Below are positions 60,882 to 64,000 of a stretch of DNA of 64,000 bases, one piece after another; position 1 is the stretch's first letter; each line of letters opens with the position of its first letter. Origin of the DNA: Marinobacter sp. BGYM27 (GTDB lineage: Bacteria; Pseudomonadota; Gammaproteobacteria; Pseudomonadales; Oleiphilaceae); contig JANZNS010000001.1 of NCBI GenBank assembly GCA_025153445.1, positions 496,001 to 560,000 of the forward strand. Direction: 5' to 3'. The position numbers were made by a program, and so were the translations under genes. The notes below the pieces were generated by a model. That model had not been told where the DNA came from. It did not search any database and was given only the letters and a program-made list of their open reading frames with translations.

Positions 60882-62621
60882 TTGACGATCAGAACGACAT
60901 TGTTGCCAGTCTGGTTTGGCTTATTCTGCCTTGTTTGTGTGGCGTCCCCCGCCACCTATGCAGCCGGCCAGGTTGAGGTTGAGGTGAAGGGTGATTTTCC
61001 GGCCCTGCAGGACAACGCCGATATTTTTATCGGCGTTGTCACGGAACGCACTGCAGAAGGCTTGCGACGTTACGCTCCCCATGCCATTTCCCAGATCCAG
61101 CAGGCTTTCAAGGCGCTTGGTTACTACTCGCCTGAGATCACCTGGAATATTGAATACAGCGACATTCCCGAACTCAAGCTGACGGCCATTCCCGGTGAGC
61201 CGGTCCGTATTGAATCCCGTGATATCCAGATCAAAGGCGATATGGGGCAGGACCCCGACTTTTCTTTTACGCCGCCGGCATCCATTGCACCTGGCAAGAT
61301 CCTTAACCACAGCAACTACGAGAGCACTCGCAAATACATCGAGAATCGTGCGCAAAAGCTGGGTTACTTCGAGGGGAAGTTTACCGAGCACCGGCTGGCC
61401 GTAGATCCTGAAAAGCGGACGGCTGCCATTCAACTGGTGTATGTGAGCGGGCCGCGCTACAAATTTGGCGATGTGAGTTTCGACGGCGACACTTACTTTG
61501 AGCAAAAACTGATCGATGGCTTTGTAGAGATTCGTCCCGGCGATCCATATGACGCCGATAAAGTGGCAGAACTGGATAGTAATTTGTCGAATAGCGGGTA
61601 TTTCGGAGCGGTGGTGATTAATGCTTCCGGACAGAACGCTGAAAACCGGACGGTGCCAGTCAACGTGCGGCTGTCCCGCAGAGATCCCCGTTCGGTTGCC
61701 GCCGGCGTGGGCTTCTCGACAGACGTGGGCCCTAGGGTAAGGGGTACCTGGGCGGAACACTGGATTAACCCGATGGGGCACCGGCGAGGAGCCGAGGCGG
61801 AGATTTCCGAGCCGCGCCAGAATCTGAGTGCCTGGTATGAATTGCCGCTCGATCCGCCGATGACTGATGCCATAAGATTCACCGGCGGCTATCAGTACGA
61901 GGATATTGAGGATGTCGTGTCAGAGCGCCTGACGTTTGGGCAGCAGTGGCGGCATCAGCTTGATAACGAGTGGCTGCGAGTGCTGTCGTTGAGGTATGAA
62001 AAAGAGCGCTACAATATTGGCGATGAGCCGGGCGACAGCCGATTGTTACTGCCCGGTATCAGCTATTCCAAAATAGAAGCCGATAATCCGATGGATCCGA
62101 ATCGGGGTTACCGGTTACAGCTGGATGTGACCGGTGCCACACGCAACCTGGCGTCCACTGCGGATGTGCTGCACGTGTTGGGTATCGCCAAGGGACTCGT
62201 GACTTTCGCGGATAAACACCGGTTTCTGGTGCGCGCGCAGGCCGGCGCCGTCGGCACCAATGACTTTGATGATGTGCCGCCTTCGTTGCGGTTCTTTGCC
62301 GGTGGTGACCAGAGTGTTCGGGGTTATGGCTATGAAACCCTGACGCCAAAAAACGCTGATGATGACTCCCTCGGTGGGCGCTATCTGTTGGTGGGCAGTA
62401 TGGAATATCAGTATGCGCTGACATCCCAGTGGCGTCTGGCGACCTTCTACGACCGCGGTAATGCTGTAGATAATCTCACCGACCCCTTGGCCACTGGTGT
62501 TGGCGTGGGTATCCGCTGGGTGAGCCCGGTCGGCCCGCTGCGACTGGACGTAGCCAAGGGGCTGGATGAAGAGCTGGGCGGTGGCTGGCGGCTGCACTTC
62601 TCGATGGGGCCGGAGCTATGA
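60882..62621 (+). CDS. tamA: Translocation and assembly module outer-membrane protein TamA
   Basis: Outer-membrane BamA-like barrel protein that works with TamB in lipid transport and assembly of outer-membrane proteins. The 579-residue protein starts at a TTG, has a signal peptide of about 27 residues, three POTRA domains (about 30-270) and a 16-strand barrel domain from about 275 to the C-terminal end, with the family motif VRGYGYETL and RWVSPVGPLRLDVA. The last residues, SMGPEL, replace the usual terminal Phe. The stop overlaps the tamB start (ATGA), so translation is coupled. Confidence 0.92.
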   Translation: MTIRTTLLPVWFGLFCLVCVASPATYAAGQVEVEVKGDFPALQDNADIFIGVVTERTAEGLRRYAPHAISQIQQAFKALGYYSPEITWNIEYSDIPELKLTAIPGEPVRIESRDIQIKGDMGQDPDFSFTPPASIAPGKILNHSNYESTRKYIENRAQKLGYFEGKFTEHRLAVDPEKRTAAIQLVYVSGPRYKFGDVSFDGDTYFEQKLIDGFVEIRPGDPYDADKVAELDSNLSNSGYFGAVVINASGQNAENRTVPVNVRLSRRDPRSVAAGVGFSTDVGPRVRGTWAEHWINPMGHRRGAEAEISEPRQNLSAWYELPLDPPMTDAIRFTGGYQYEDIEDVVSERLTFGQQWRHQLDNEWLRVLSLRYEKERYNIGDEPGDSRLLLPGISYSKIEADNPMDPNRGYRLQLDVTGATRNLASTADVLHVLGIAKGLVTFADKHRFLVRAQAGAVGTNDFDDVPPSLRFFAGGDQSVRGYGYETLTPKNADDDSLGGRYLLVGSMEYQYALTSQWRLATFYDRGNAVDNLTDPLATGVGVGIRWVSPVGPLRLDVAKGLDEELGGGWRLHFSMGPEL

Positions 62622-64000
62622 AGCGTTGGCTACTCTGGACGCTGGCGGCAGTGCTGATGCTGATTGTGCTGGTACTGACGGCGTTAGCGGTGATGCTCCG
62701 ATCCGATGCGGGTACCCGCTGGGTGCTTGAGCAAATACCCGGGCTGACGCTGACCGGCGATAGCGGCTCGCTGGTGGGGCACTGGCAGGCGCAGCATGTG
62801 CGCTGGCAAGGCTATGGGGTCATCGCTGAAGTTGATCAACCTGATTTCGAATGGTCTCCAGGCTGCCTGTTTAAAGGTGTCGTCTGCGTAGATCGACTGT
62901 TGGTCGAGCGTATCGATATTACGCTTGCACCGTCTGAAGCTCCCGCTGACGATCAACCGTTTCAGCTCCCCTCGATTGATATTCCGCTTGGTATTGCCGT
63001 GGGTGACGTCCGGCTCGGGCCATTGAGTGTGAATGAATCGGAAATCTGGCAGTCCTTTACATTGGAAGTCGAGGCGTCGGGAGCCGCCTGGCGTATCAAA
63101 GATTTCAACGCGGTTTTCGGTGACGTCGAGGTGGGAGCGGAAGGCACGCTTGAAACCCGAGGCGATTGGCCGCTGAATCTCAACGTTGATGTCAGTCTTC
63201 CGTCACCGGATGCTGAGAAGCAGTGGCTGCTCGATCTCAATCTTGCAGGCAGCGCTCATGATCTTAGGATCCAGGGTGAGAGCTCCGGCTACCTCGATGC
63301 CAGCCTCAATGGTGTGACCCGTCCGTTTCTACCTGGCTTACCGGCAAAGGCCCATGTCACCAGCGATGCCTTCACGCCCTCAGCCGCTCTGCCGGATACG
63401 CTGACCATCAAGCAATGGGTGCTGGATCTGGACGGTAGCCTGGATGATGGCTTTGAGGTGAAAAGCCAGGCCGAACTACCCGGCACGACGGGCGCGGTTC
63501 CGGTCAATCTGACCGGTCACGTGACCACCGAGCGGGCGACGGGTATTGAACTCTCGCTCACCGGGCCGGCCAGCACGGCATCGTCCCCTCAGACCGTCAC
63601 TGCCAATGCGGACGTGGCCTGGGCTGATGGTTTTAATGTGGATGGCAGCCTGAAGCTGGTGGCGTTTCCCTGGCATGTGCTCATCCCTGATATGGCGCCA
63701 CCCCCGGTGACGCTGAAAACACTGAATGGCGATTTCAGTTATGACGGCAATGCCTATAGCGTCAGTGTTTCCGGTGATGCTGACGGGCCGGCCGGCGATA
63801 CCCGCTTTGCCGCGAAGGCGGACGGCGACGCAGAGCAGGTGCGTGTTTCCGATATTGAGATTGATACCGGAGGCGGCGGCTTGTCCGGTGAGGCAACGAT
63901 CGATTACGCAACCACAGTCCGTTGGGACGCGGCAGTCAAGCTTGAACAGTTTGATCCGTCGTTCTGGATGCCGGAAATAGAAGCGACGCTTTCGGGTGCT
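62618..64000 (+). CDS. tamB: Translocation and assembly module protein TamB, 3' end cut by window edge
   Basis: Long inner-membrane-anchored protein that spans the periplasm and moves lipids to the outer membrane with TamA. The first 461 codons are present without a stop; the family is over 1,200 residues, so most of the gene is outside. An N-terminal helix (residues about 5-27, LLWTLAAVLMLIVLVLTALA) is followed by the head VLEQIPGLTLTGDSGSLVGH and repeating beta-taco sequence. ATG overlaps the tamA stop by four bases. Confidence 0.93.
   Translation, partial: MKRWLLWTLAAVLMLIVLVLTALAVMLRSDAGTRWVLEQIPGLTLTGDSGSLVGHWQAQHVRWQGYGVIAEVDQPDFEWSPGCLFKGVVCVDRLLVERIDITLAPSEAPADDQPFQLPSIDIPLGIAVGDVRLGPLSVNESEIWQSFTLEVEASGAAWRIKDFNAVFGDVEVGAEGTLETRGDWPLNLNVDVSLPSPDAEKQWLLDLNLAGSAHDLRIQGESSGYLDASLNGVTRPFLPGLPAKAHVTSDAFTPSAALPDTLTIKQWVLDLDGSLDDGFEVKSQAELPGTTGAVPVNLTGHVTTERATGIELSLTGPASTASSPQTVTANADVAWADGFNVDGSLKLVAFPWHVLIPDMAPPPVTLKTLNGDFSYDGNAYSVSVSGDADGPAGDTRFAAKADGDAEQVRVSDIEIDTGGGGLSGEATIDYATTVRWDAAVKLEQFDPSFWMPEIEATLSGA

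Noticed and set aside
60921-61781. Minus-strand frame of 286 codons inside tamA
   Set aside because: tamA shows signal peptide, POTRA and barrel motifs; the opposite frame has none.

Overview
The window is about 64 kb of a gammaproteobacterial chromosome. The gene set suggests a Marinobacter-like marine heterotroph: the RimK-like ligase / 7TM transglutaminase-like / retropepsin-like trio, a BCCT osmolyte carrier, a high-molecular-weight FabG next to a thiolase, paired acyl-CoA dehydrogenases, purEK, groESL, sodB and a separated gspN-gspC-gspD block. The taxon is inferred from gene content; no rRNA or marker phylogeny is available. There is no prophage, transposase, integron or CRISPR array. 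The window is a chromosomal backbone in which several conserved but functionally unassigned genes sit between housekeeping operons.

Layout: 1-5.6 kb is a sugar (probably glucose) uptake locus: a sensor kinase cut by the left edge, then a binding protein, two permeases and an ATPase. 5.7-8 kb has a possible start-less small ORF and a 672-residue protein of unknown function with a papain-like Cys/His/Asn pattern. 8-13.2 kb (minus strand) has an FMN-dependent glutamate-synthase-like oxidoreductase and thiBPQ behind a TPP riboswitch. 13.4-15.1 kb is a BCCT carrier. 15.2-18.6 kb (minus) is the ATP-grasp / 7TM / protease trio. 18.8-30.6 kb is mixed: rmuC, two AraC-type regulators around a CaiB-type CoA transferase, a response regulator, a candidate small RNA, yajQ, an AmpG-like carrier, an alkyltransferase-like protein and a FabG-type reductase.

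30.7-33.5 kb is fxsA-groES-groEL with a sigma-32-type promoter and a strong terminator. 33.5-37.3 kb is gspN-gspC-gspD. 37.4-42.1 kb (minus) is lemA with a long M48 protease, and a GGDEF/EAL protein. 42.4-45.0 kb is sodB and purEK with clear terminators. 45.2-48.0 kb has three unassigned envelope or coiled-coil proteins. 48.1-48.45 kb is a tRNA-Val/Asp/Val cluster. 48.6-51.4 kb is an EmrAB-type efflux pair. 51.4-60 kb is a lipid-metabolism region: a FabG4-like reductase and a divergent thiolase with a 143-bp palindromic element between them, an amidase, a voltage-sensor-like membrane protein and two acyl-CoA dehydrogenases. 60-64 kb has a hemolysin III family protein and tamA-tamB, with tamB cut by the right edge.

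The most interesting items are the papain-like 672-residue protein, the ligase/7TM/protease trio, the multi-hairpin RNA candidate at about 26.0-26.14 kb, the voltage-sensor domain without a visible pore, the palindromic repeat at 52.9 kb, and start-codon or leader oddities at the ampG-like gene and tamA.
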